Below, piece after piece: positions 47,066-54,675 of a stretch of DNA of 58,676 nt. Every line of letters starts with the position of its first letter. Positions within the stretch are counted from its first letter, which is position 1. The stretch covers positions 1 to 58,676 of the forward strand of contig CANFJB010000014.1 in assembly GCA_947447375.1 (NCBI GenBank), in the 5' to 3' direction. A program made the position numbers and the translations under genes. The DNA comes from Bacteroidota bacterium (GTDB lineage Bacteria > Bacteroidota > Bacteroidia > Flavobacteriales > Flavobacteriaceae). The notes under the pieces are model-generated. The model was not told the DNA's origin and made no database searches. It saw only the letters and a list, made by a program, of their open reading frames with translations.

Positions 47066-47208
47066 AGCGGAATAATTTTAAATGATATGACTATAAGCAA
47101 CAATTATTTAATTTTGCATCAAATTCATTGACTTTTTTAAACTGTTTGTTCTTTATGATTATTTTATAATTTTTTTCTAATATCAGTTATATTTTGTATG
47201 TCCTTTTA

Positions 47209-47280
47209 AATTTTATTAATCTACTTCTATAAAATTAATGAAAGTAACAATATAAATTATGGCTAATTTTATTAATCTAC
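47209..47280. repeat. 16-base direct repeat pair upstream of the M23 gene
   Basis: AATTTTATTAATCTAC occurs at 47209-47224 and 47265-47280, 56 bases apart, in the AT-rich gap 47066-47352. No gene is supported in the gap. Confidence 0.6.
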
Positions 47281-47352
47281 CGGTTGTTTATTGATTATTA
47301 ATTTTAATTTATATTAGCAATTATAAATTTTAATAGCTAAAAAACTTTATTT

Positions 47353-48645
47353 TTATTTCAATTTATAATTTGGAACTGAAATATTTTTTACAAAAATCAA
47401 CCCATCATACATTTCTGAAAATAATTTTGTGTAAAAATTATTCTCTTCAGGCATATAACCTGGCCCACCTAATATTATTTGTTTATTTTTCTTTTTAAAG
47501 AATTTGGTAGAATCATAATTTACAGCTTTTGAGATATCAATAAAAAAAATATCGTCTTTCGCTTCGTAGAGAGTTGCTGAATAAGTATCAGGAAATGGCT
47601 CATTTATTTGATAGGTTTTCCATGTAATTGGTTCATTTTTTTTTATGATATAACCCTTAAGAGTACCCTTACCAAAATCGAATCCTACACTGAAATAGTC
47701 CTCTTTATAATATTCTTTTAGATGTCTGCCTAAATTATAGATGTTTCTGCTATTATGACTTCCAAACCCTTTATTATTAATATGTTCGTTATGTGCCCAT
47801 ATGAATGCTTTACCATTATTTGATTTGTTTTCGATTATCCATTTGGCATTTTCAAACATCATTAAATCTCTATCTTGCCTATAATGATTTTCTACATAAT
47901 AAGTGTATTTTATCAAATAATCTAAAGCTCTAATTGCAGAATTAAATTCACTATTTTTTTCGTATTTTAAGCTTTTTTGAAAATCGAATAAAGCAACCTT
48001 AATTTCATTCAACTTTGGAATTTGGATGTCAGCCCAATCATTTGATTTCAAATAGTCAACTTTTTTTTCTACACATTTATCTATTAATATTAGAAGTTCT
48101 TCACTTATTGGAATATTATAATTTTGAACTAATTGCCTTATTTCTTGATTTATATTTTCTACGATTTGAATGTCCATTCCATAAAAACGAATTTGCTCAT
48201 CTTTTGCTTTATTCAAGTTGTAATTTCGCATCCATTCTAACAAATTGACAACTTCCTTGCATTGCCATGGTGCAATACTGAAATTGTAAGCAATAGTTTC
48301 TGTATCACCTTTTCCACCACTTATCCATTCGTTAATTCCTATTTCTGAAGGATATGAATCCTCAATAATAAAGACTTTAACATTCTGTTTTTCAACTAAA
48401 TATTTGAAAAATTTTGCTTTAATATCGAAAAACTCTTTACCGTGATGGGTAGCTTCCCCGAAACCAAATATCTTGGCACTTTGAAATTTTTTCGGCACAT
48501 AATTATTAAAAATTAAAAGTTTTGTATTTGGGTTAGCATCTTCAATTTTAATCAAATTACTATTAATCCATTTTATAGTCTCCTCCTTTTGAGCATTAAT
48601 ATTTATGGATAAAAAAAAAGTAAAACCTAGAACAAAAATCTTCAT
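47353..48645 (-). CDS. Erythromycin esterase family protein, exported
   Basis: 430 aa with a signal peptide (residues 1-18, SININAQ). It has the family's metal-like His/Glu sites: GFGEATHHGKEFFDIK, IIEDSYP, FYGMDIQ and FIWAHNEHIN, at the positions of EreA/EreB and succinoglycan-biosynthesis esterases. Many such proteins in Bacteroidota do not confer macrolide resistance, so resistance is only a possibility. The export signal is unlike cytoplasmic EreA/B. Confidence 0.85.
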   Translation of the reverse strand: MKIFVLGFTFFLSININAQKEETIKWINSNLIKIEDANPNTKLLIFNNYVPKKFQSAKIFGFGEATHHGKEFFDIKAKFFKYLVEKQNVKVFIIEDSYPSEIGINEWISGGKGDTETIAYNFSIAPWQCKEVVNLLEWMRNYNLNKAKDEQIRFYGMDIQIVENINQEIRQLVQNYNIPISEELLILIDKCVEKKVDYLKSNDWADIQIPKLNEIKVALFDFQKSLKYEKNSEFNSAIRALDYLIKYTYYVENHYRQDRDLMMFENAKWIIENKSNNGKAFIWAHNEHINNKGFGSHNSRNIYNLGRHLKEYYKEDYFSVGFDFGKGTLKGYIIKKNEPITWKTYQINEPFPDTYSATLYEAKDDIFFIDISKAVNYDSTKFFKKKNKQIILGGPGYMPEENNFYTKLFSEMYDGLIFVKNISVPNYKLK

Positions 48646-48852
48646 AATCAGTTTTTTTTATGATTAAAATGAATATTAGGGCAAATTATTTTTTTAGAAG
48701 AAAATCAGTTAATTTTAATTTGTTTAACTTATTAAAAATAATATCTTTCAAATAAATTAAAAGTAAATTAATTACTTCCTTTCATTAGGTTTAGATTAAT
48801 TGTATTGTAAAACTAAATTTTTTTAATTTATACAATTCAAAAAAAAAGTTAA

Positions 48853-49680
48853 TTAATTTACATTCAGTTGTATGGCTCCATTTTCGTCTTTTAACTTGTT
48901 TAAAAGGGTTTCTTCCAACAAATCATAGTCCTTTTGTGAAATTGTTTTTCCTCTTCTTGGTGACTTAATACTTTTTTTATCTTTTGGATTTAGGACTACT
49001 TTTGAACAAAGTACAATTAGATTGGCTTCATTTACTTCCATAATTAATCCAGGCAATCCCCAATATTGGCTTGGGCCATGGCTAACTGGAATTTCGGGAT
49101 TGTACCAAACAGTGATTATTTCATCCTTTGGTTTTTCTAAATTCAAAAAATTGGTTTTGTTTTTCCTTTGTTTTTCCTTTTCAACTTCATATTCTTCCAG
49201 CTCCTTATTAGTGACTTTTTTAACAGAAATGGCTTTGAAACAAGTATAACCTCCAATATTCTTACTTTCTTGTTTTAAATCCCAATCGTAGTTTTTTAAA
49301 CCATCGGAAATAATATAATTCTTGTTATTAAATTCTTCGGCTTTACAATATCGTTTGGTTTGGCTATTTTTATAGAGCTCCCCTTCTAAATCGGTTGCAA
49401 AAGCTTCACCGCGAGAACCATTTCCTTTAAGTTTTTGTTCTTCCTCATAAATGGATTCTGTTTTATTGAAATTTAAAATAAACGTTTTTTCAAACATTTT
49501 ACTCATCTTTTCTTTCAATTCCTTTGCCTTTTCGTCACTCATATCCTTTCCGTCTACATTAAAATTTACATTGATTATTTGTTTTGAAATATAAACCGCC
49601 CTCCCCTTAAAATCTTGAGCTTGAGCAACATTAATGAATAAGATTAATAATAAAATCCATTTTTTTATGATATTTTTCAT
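48853..49680 (-). CDS. GLPGLI family protein
   Basis: 275 aa. A signal peptide ending VAQAQ is followed by a beta-rich body with the eponymous motif WGLPGLIMEV near residue 220. The family is periplasmic or outer-membrane associated and common in Bacteroidota; function is not established. It lies 58 bases downstream of BlaR1, so it is probably the target gene of the BlaI/BlaR1 switch. Confidence 0.88.
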   Translation of the reverse strand: MKNIIKKWILLLILFINVAQAQDFKGRAVYISKQIINVNFNVDGKDMSDEKAKELKEKMSKMFEKTFILNFNKTESIYEEEQKLKGNGSRGEAFATDLEGELYKNSQTKRYCKAEEFNNKNYIISDGLKNYDWDLKQESKNIGGYTCFKAISVKKVTNKELEEYEVEKEKQRKNKTNFLNLEKPKDEIITVWYNPEIPVSHGPSQYWGLPGLIMEVNEANLIVLCSKVVLNPKDKKSIKSPRRGKTISQKDYDLLEETLLNKLKDENGAIQLNVN

Positions 49681-49738
49681 GTCTTTAAAATATGTTATAA
49701 CTAATAGAGTAATTGAGTTACTTGCTCTATTAAATCTA

Positions 49739-51985
49739 TTATTTTTTTTCTATCCCATCTAGTTTTGCTTGTGCGGCATCTTTTCTTGCTTTTACTGCCT
49801 CTTTTCTAGCTTGTGCCGCAGGTATTGACATCAATGGAGGAGTCGGTGGTACTGGAACAATTTGTACTTTTGGCGGTTTTGGTGGTGCTGGTTTTCTGGC
49901 TTGTGCCGCTTCTTTTCTAGCTTCTAATTCGACTTTTCTAGCTAGTGCTGCATCTTTTCTAGCCTGTGCCGCCTGTTCTCTTGCTACTGCTGCGTCTTTT
50001 CTTGACTGAATCTCGTCTTTTCTTGATTGAACTGCGTCTTTTCTTGACTGAATATCGTCTTTCCTTGCTTGAATCTCGTCTTTTCTTGCTTGTATTTCTA
50101 AGTCAAGTTCTTTAACACCAAAATCCCAATTCTTATTTTTAGATTTGTCTACAAAAATTTCAATTGATTTTATAGGAATAGTCCTTTCGATATTAAATTT
50201 TTGAACTCTTCCATCAGTTGATTTCATGGCTATGGAAATGGCAATAATTTTATTGTCCTTGTTTCTTTTGATGTTTGAAATCTCAGTAACTATATTTTGC
50301 TTTTTAAAATAATTAGTAAGAGCATAGAAATTAGCATCTGGCACACTAGATTCTATTACTATGGAAATGTAGTCAGTATTAATAGGATTTTCTGAAGTAT
50401 TTGAAAATTTATTTTTGTCTTTTGTATAAATCTCAAGAACGCCATTTTTTCCTTTTTCACCATAATTTTTGATTGCATTTTCGCCTTTAATTACATTCAT
50501 ACTCTCAATATCAGCCGGATCAATCAGGTTGATTATTTTATCGGTGTCACCCTCTACAATTGAACCATTAAATACAATAATTGGTTTACTTCCAGGGTTA
50601 GCTTTTTGACCAGTATAATTGGATTGAAGAGTGGCTATTACATCATCATTATGTTCAGATGGAGTTACTAAGGGTTTTTCATTGTTATTTGGAACTGAAA
50701 TGGCATTTATTGCTGTTTTATCTTTTGCTTCAACAATTTTAACAGCATCTTCGTAACTTAATGATAAAGACATGTTGTTTTTCTCTGAATGATTCATAAA
50801 GCCATTTCTTGAAAATCCTATTTTATCTCCATCAGCATTAAAGTAAATTGGTTCAATTGGGTTGTCGGAATCCAATTCAATTTTACCTGATTTTCCTTCT
50901 TTGGTTTTGTATTCTATCTTTATAGCAATTATTTCATTTTTGTCGTTTCTCTTAACATTCGAAAATTTATAATCGATACCTAATTGTTCTTTGGCTACTT
51001 TAGAATCGTTTTTCATTTCTTCGTCGGTAGCATTTTTGTCTATTGAATAACCAATTGCTATTGCACTTACTGCATTTGATGAATTTTTTTCTGATTTCTC
51101 TTGTGCGACAACTTTTATTTGAAATAAGATTACAAAAGTTATTAATGCTGGAATTACAACTGCATACTTCCAAGAACTTCTTTGGTGAGATTGATTTTTG
51201 TTTAACATAATAATTCTTTTTTTGATTAATGATTGATAAAAATGATTGGTAATTGGCAGGCAGTTTTGATGAGAAACTACCTTTAATAATACTTTTTGAT
51301 AGGCTTTTTTATCTTCTAAATATTGGATTGCTTTCCTGTCAGCAATAAATTCTAAATTTTGAATCACTGCTTTTTTATAAAGCCACACTATTGGGTTTAT
51401 CCAAAAAACTATTGTAAATAAATGCACCACTAAAACATCAATTGAATGTTGTTGTTGGCTATGCACTTTTTCGTGGAGTAAAATACTTTCTAATTCTTTA
51501 GGATAATACAAACTCGAATTGAAAACGATGTAATTAAAAAAGGAAAACGGAGCAATATCTTCTTTTAAATCAATTAATGAAAAACTATTTTCTTTTTGAA
51601 CCACTTTGTTTTTCAATAATCTGCTGATGGAATAAATTTCAAATATTGCTTTTATTAAAAAAAGTAAAACTACAAAGCCATATCCAAGTGCAATTACTTG
51701 AAACCAATCTATAGTTTCAATTGAAGGCACGGCAGTGTTAATTGGCACTGCTTTCGAATTTTTATACATCGAAATTAATTCGTCAACCGAAATTTTAGCT
51801 CGTTCTACAATAACTATTCTTTTGAAAAATAGTAATGGTAAAATGGCAGAAACAACCAAACCTAATAGTAAAAACCAACGATTGCTTGTAAAAAAAGTTT
51901 CTTTGCGTAACAATAAATAATACGCCAGAAAAAATAAAACAAGTAGACCACTAGCTTTTAAAAAATAAATAATTAATTCTTCCAT
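49739..51985 (-). CDS. BlaR1/M56-type membrane metallopeptidase sensor
   Basis: 748 aa. Four transmembrane segments lie at the N-terminus (residues 5-25, 38-55, 95-112 and about 280-297). The cytoplasmic loop has the zinc motif LLHEKVH (His171, Glu172, His175) and LEFIADRKAI, as in BlaR1/MecR1. The sensor is not a penicillin-binding domain; instead a TonB-plug-like motif (ESMNVIKGENAIKNYGEKGK) and further beta domains follow. Residues about 630-748 are heptads of the type ARKDEIQ with a proline-rich break (KPAPPKPPK). It probably cleaves or relieves BlaI on a signal. Confidence 0.88.
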   Translation of the reverse strand: MEELIIYFLKASGLLVLFFLAYYLLLRKETFFTSNRWFLLLGLVVSAILPLLFFKRIVIVERAKISVDELISMYKNSKAVPINTAVPSIETIDWFQVIALGYGFVVLLFLIKAIFEIYSISRLLKNKVVQKENSFSLIDLKEDIAPFSFFNYIVFNSSLYYPKELESILLHEKVHSQQQHSIDVLVVHLFTIVFWINPIVWLYKKAVIQNLEFIADRKAIQYLEDKKAYQKVLLKVVSHQNCLPITNHFYQSLIKKRIIMLNKNQSHQRSSWKYAVVIPALITFVILFQIKVVAQEKSEKNSSNAVSAIAIGYSIDKNATDEEMKNDSKVAKEQLGIDYKFSNVKRNDKNEIIAIKIEYKTKEGKSGKIELDSDNPIEPIYFNADGDKIGFSRNGFMNHSEKNNMSLSLSYEDAVKIVEAKDKTAINAISVPNNNEKPLVTPSEHNDDVIATLQSNYTGQKANPGSKPIIVFNGSIVEGDTDKIINLIDPADIESMNVIKGENAIKNYGEKGKNGVLEIYTKDKNKFSNTSENPINTDYISIVIESSVPDANFYALTNYFKKQNIVTEISNIKRNKDNKIIAISIAMKSTDGRVQKFNIERTIPIKSIEIFVDKSKNKNWDFGVKELDLEIQARKDEIQARKDDIQSRKDAVQSRKDEIQSRKDAAVAREQAAQARKDAALARKVELEARKEAAQARKPAPPKPPKVQIVPVPPTPPLMSIPAAQARKEAVKARKDAAQAKLDGIEKK
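49742..50104 (-). repeat. 21-base (7-codon) repeats in the M56 gene
   Basis: About twelve imperfect tandem units of 21 bases encode (A/S)RKD-x-x-Q heptads (ARKDEIQ, SRKDAVQ, ARKDAAL). They form the C-terminal helical tail with a short proline-rich break near 49870. They are the kind of repeat that changes number by slippage. Confidence 0.85.
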
Positions 51986-52015
51986 AATTTATAGAATTTA
52001 ATATTCTTACTTTTC

Positions 52016-52375
52016 TTATTTTCGTTTTTCAATAATCTCCAAAATTTCCCGCAATTCATCTGCTGAAATTTTATCTTCTTCAGCAAAAAAGGAAACCATA
52101 TTTTTATAAGAATTATTGAAGTAATTCTCAATAGCAGTATTCATGAAAGTATTTCTATAATCTTCTAATGCTATAATCGGAAAATATTGGTGGGTATTTC
52201 CGTAAGCGTTGTGACCAACATATCCTTTCTCCTCCAGATTTCTAACAATTGTAGAAAGTGTATTGTAATGCGGTTGTTCTTCTACGATTTCAGCCATCAC
52301 ATCTTTTACAAAAGCTTTTTTAAGCTTCCATAAAATATGCATTATCTCTTCTTCTTTATTGGTAAGCTTTTGCAT
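52016..52375 (-). CDS. BlaI/MecI/CopY family repressor
   Basis: 119 aa winged-helix repressor. It starts LTNKEEEIMHILWKLKKAFV with the recognition helix NTLSTIVRNLEEKGYV, as in BlaI. The C-terminal dimerisation helix is present. It is the first gene of the minus-strand operon with BlaR1/M56 (31 bases downstream) and GLPGLI. A dyad operator lies about 40 bases upstream. Confidence 0.95.
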   Translation of the reverse strand: MQKLTNKEEEIMHILWKLKKAFVKDVMAEIVEEQPHYNTLSTIVRNLEEKGYVGHNAYGNTHQYFPIIALEDYRNTFMNTAIENYFNNSYKNMVSFFAEEDKISADELREILEIIEKRK

Positions 52376-52414
52376 AATTTTATATTTTATTAAATTAATT
52401 TAAAACAAATCTAT

Positions 52415-52450
52415 AACTATAAATCTAGTTATGCAACTAAATTTATAGTT
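52415..52450. promoter_or_regulatory. Probable BlaI operator
   Basis: Nested dyad upstream of the BlaI start: outer arms AACTATAAAT (52415-52424) and ATTTATAGTT (52441-52450), inner arms TAGTT (52426-52430) and AACTA (52435-52439). The size and symmetry fit two winged-helix dimers or one extended dimer site. It would allow autoregulation. Confidence 0.65.
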
Positions 52451-52646
52451 AAATTAAAAAAAATTATATATTTATGATTTTTATTTGAATAAAAGGAGTG
52501 CATAGAACCTTAAAAAAAATATTATTAAGGTATTTTGAGGATAATTTAGGTAGTTTTTCTTCTTTAAATTTAAATAGTTAAATCTTATTTTCCAATAATA
52601 CTAGAATAAATATTAGTGATACCGAAGTAATTCAAATGTTACTGTA

Positions 52647-52775
52647 TTGAGCATTTTGCCTAATTTATTTTCTGAAGATATTTTAAAAACCATTGTTTTA
52701 GCAGCTCTTGGAGCAACCGTAAGTTTTTTGGTTTCACTATTATTGAAATGGATTATGAAATTTAAAAAAAAGTAA
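52647..52775 (+). CDS. Small hydrophobic membrane protein
   Basis: 42 codons. It reads LSILPNLFSEDILKTIVLAA and then LGATVSFLVSLLLKWIM with a basic end KFKKK; a single transmembrane helix with a positive tail. There is no ATG; TTG at 52647 (or 52656) is the likely start. An ATG at 52636 in another frame (MLLY, stop overlapping the TTG) could couple translation. It is followed after 62 bases by a very strong GAAA-loop terminator, which shows that a plus-strand transcript ends here. A second tiny ORF starts at 52778 but runs into the terminator. Confidence 0.55.
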   Translation: MSILPNLFSEDILKTIVLAALGATVSFLVSLLLKWIMKFKKK

Positions 52776-52837
52776 TAATGAAACAAATTCAGTATAAATT
52801 CGTTTGGCTTGGTAACCTTTTACGAATTATTAAGAGA

Positions 52838-52870
52838 AAGCTTAGTCGAAAGACTAAGCTTTTTTTTTTG
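52838..52870 (+). terminator. Terminator with GAAA tetraloop
   Basis: AAGCTTAGTC (52838-52847), loop GAAA, GACTAAGCTT (52852-52861), then about nine T's. The perfect 10-pair stem and GNRA loop make it one of the strongest terminators in the window. It serves the small ORF at 52647. Confidence 0.92.
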
Positions 52871-52871
52871 T

Positions 52872-53007
52872 GTATTAACGGTCCAATGCTATAAGCAGGA
52901 TGGAACAAAATGAAGCCCACTATTCCGATTTACCAAATTTACAAATACGATACCTATTTTTTAATTAAGCATACCGCCTAAATTACTAATAACATGTGTT
53001 AGCGGTA
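52872..53007. repeat. attC-like spacer A
   Basis: 136 bases from GTATTAACG to GTTAGCGGTA. Inner arms CGGT-cca-ATGCT (52879-52890) and AGCATACCG (52968-52976) pair with a three-base bulge. The ends xxTTAAC... and GTTAGCG and the bulged stem resemble attC sites of integrons. It is the left boundary of the cassette-like region. Confidence 0.5.
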
Positions 53008-53064
53008 GATTCTATTTATAAGTTAAGGTTTTAAAAAAGAATACTTTAATTTTCTTTTTTTTCA

Positions 53065-53072
53065 TATATTTG
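53065..53072 (+). promoter_or_regulatory. Putative -7 element of the hicBA pair
   Basis: TATATTTG fits TAnnTTTG and lies 32 bases upstream of the start at 53105. No clear TTTG is found at -33, so autoregulation by HicB is a guess. Confidence 0.5.
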
Positions 53073-53104
53073 TCCTATATATTTATATATAAAATCTTAT
53101 ACTT

Positions 53105-53497
53105 ATGGCTAAAGTAACAAAAACACCTCTTGAAAATCAACCGCAAGAGGATACTATTCGAATTAAAGGAGTCGATTTAACTTTGGAAGTTACTGTTGTT
53201 AGTGGTAAAGAGGGAGAACATTTTATATCTATTATACCTTCTTTAATGATTAGTGGATACGGCTCTACAGAACAAGAAGCAATTGATTCTTTAGACGAAA
53301 ATGTTGAAACCTTTTGTGAAGATTTTATGAAACTTAATGCAGAACAAAAGAAGTCTGAACTAGTTAAACTTGGATTTTTACAAGTTCCTTATCATAGAAA
53401 GAATTTTTCTAAATTATTTGTTGACGAGAACGGATTATTACAAGGTTTAGAGAATGTGACTATTAGAAAAAACAAGCAATATAAAGTAGCTTGTTAA
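53105..53497 (+). CDS. HicB-family antitoxin
   Basis: 130 aa. The N-terminal half (residues 24-70) has the HicB partial RNase-H-like fold (TLEVTVVSGKEGEHFISIIP, then GYGSTEQEAIDSLDENVETF). The C-terminus is short and basic, perhaps a DNA-binding tail. It precedes the toxin by 8 bases, the reverse of the most common hicA-hicB order. It is on the plus strand, opposite to the other genes of the array. Confidence 0.8.
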   Translation: MAKVTKTPLENQPQEDTIRIKGVDLTLEVTVVSGKEGEHFISIIPSLMISGYGSTEQEAIDSLDENVETFCEDFMKLNAEQKKSELVKLGFLQVPYHRKNFSKLFVDENGLLQGLENVTIRKNKQYKVAC

Positions 53498-53505
53498 ATT
53501 TTTAA

Positions 53506-53742
53506 ATGGGAAACAATAGACCAGTAAAAACGAAATATTGGATTTCGTTTCTAAAAGCACATAATTGTAAGTATCTTAGAACAAAAGCCTCTCACGATCA
53601 TTATAAATGTCCAGGCTGTAGTCGAACAATAACTTACCGTGAAAAAGATAAAGATATTCCTTCATTACATTTAAGAACTAATCTTTTCAGTATGGGATTA
53701 ACTATCGACTATTTGTATAAATGGATTGAAGAAAACTGTTAG
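53506..53742 (+). CDS. HicA-family mRNA interferase toxin
   Basis: 78 aa double-stranded-RNA-binding fold. ISFLKAHNCKYLRTKASHDH holds the active-site His, and YKCPGCSR and IPSLHLRTNLFSMG follow as in the HicA pattern (GSHHxF...PG...HLR). Two extra Cys pairs (CPGC) are unusual. It cleaves mRNA when free of HicB. It stabilises the region where it is carried. Confidence 0.8.
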   Translation: MGNNRPVKTKYWISFLKAHNCKYLRTKASHDHYKCPGCSRTITYREKDKDIPSLHLRTNLFSMGLTIDYLYKWIEENC

Positions 53743-53799
53743 AATTTACCTCTTTTCTTTGGTTTTAGTGTAATTATCTCAAACGTTTCGCCTTCTCAT

Positions 53800-53912
53800 C
53801 AGTTATGAACTTCGCAACTGCTTACTTTACACTAAGATAAAAATTCTTGTTAAAGCAAACCTGAATTTTTCACAAAACTAGCAATTGCTAGAAACGGCTT
53901 TTGGCATCTGGC
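53800..53912. repeat. attC-like spacer B (weak)
   Basis: The gap between HicA and the next gene. It contains CAGTTATGAAC (53800-53810) at the left and TTGCTAGAAACGGC at the right. The end complementarity seen for other spacers is not clear here. Confidence 0.3.
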
Positions 53913-53913
53913 A

Positions 53914-54510
53914 TTATTGAATCGAAATAAGATATTTTGTAACAGTAAATATTTTTTCGATAAAAACATAGGCTAACAATATAAAGCCTATTCCATAAAA
54001 GAGAGTAATACAAATTCTTATTTTTGTTTTAGAATAATTTAGAGAATTATGAACAAACCAAAAGATTTCATTGTTTGGATTAATAAAACAAGTTTCTACA
54101 GCACTTCCAATTCCGAGATAATTTTTCAAATGAGCAAAAGTATATTTGGACAATTCTTCTTTTAATTCTTCATGATTATCATATTTTTTTGAGACTAGAC
54201 TAGATAGTTGATTGTAAAGATATGGACCGCCTTTTCCTGATCTTTGAAAATCTTCAAATGTTGTATATTTTGAAACTATTTCAGGACAAAAAATGGCAAA
54301 TAAAATTGTACCAATTGAAATTGACAAAGTGCTATAATACAGCATCAGCCAAGATATAGGAATTGCATAATCTATATTGTATTTTTCAATAATTTGTGCG
54401 ACAATTGGCAGTATGAAAAATATAATAAACGATGATCTTAATAATTTTATCCTACCTATTTCATTTATTGTAATCCAATTTAAAAAGTAGGCTCTATAAT
54501 TTTTTTTCAT
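53914..54510 (-). CDS. Hypothetical membrane protein
   Basis: 198 aa, not recognised. Three predicted helices lie at about residues 27-43, 53-75 and 165-187. A soluble part of about 85 residues sits between the second and third (SKYTTFEDFQRSGKGGPYLY). The N-terminus is positive. No defence or toxin motif was found. It sits as a single gene between attC-like spacers. Confidence 0.75.
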   Translation of the reverse strand: MKKNYRAYFLNWITINEIGRIKLLRSSFIIFFILPIVAQIIEKYNIDYAIPISWLMLYYSTLSISIGTILFAIFCPEIVSKYTTFEDFQRSGKGGPYLYNQLSSLVSKKYDNHEELKEELSKYTFAHLKNYLGIGSAVETCFINPNNEIFWFVHNSLNYSKTKIRICITLFYGIGFILLAYVFIEKIFTVTKYLISIQ

Positions 54511-54533
54511 TCTTTAAATTTTTGTTTTAAGCT

Positions 54534-54671
54534 AGCTGCTAAATTTCCCTTGCTCCAAATGGTTTTGGATTAAATTAAGCCTCATTTTCGGATTTGCCAA
54601 ATCTTCCAAATACAAACTAATTTTTCCATTAAGCCAAATCACCAAATTGCTTGTAGGGTTTGTTGGCAGTA
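54534..54671. repeat. attC-like spacer C
   Basis: 138 bases from CTGCTAAATTTCCCT to GTTGGCAGTA. On the minus strand it runs from TACTGCCAAC to the reverse complement of CTGCTAA. The two ends share CTGCyAA....CCCT, and the inner ATTAAGCC / TTTGG segments are partly complementary. The length is the same as spacer E. Confidence 0.55.
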
Positions 54672-54675
54672 GTGA

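Noticed and set aside
47353..48645. Call as a macrolide resistance gene
   Set aside because: The motifs fit the broad erythromycin esterase family, but a signal peptide is present and most such family members have no shown macrolide activity.
49742..50104. Regular repeats as a possible CRISPR array
   Set aside because: Units of 21 bases without spacers, in frame with the M56 protein, encode heptads. No CRISPR array or cas gene was seen in the window.
52778..52894. 38-codon frame starting ATG at 52778
   Set aside because: Its second half is the GAAA-loop terminator and T run, so full-length translation is unlikely; kept only as a remark.
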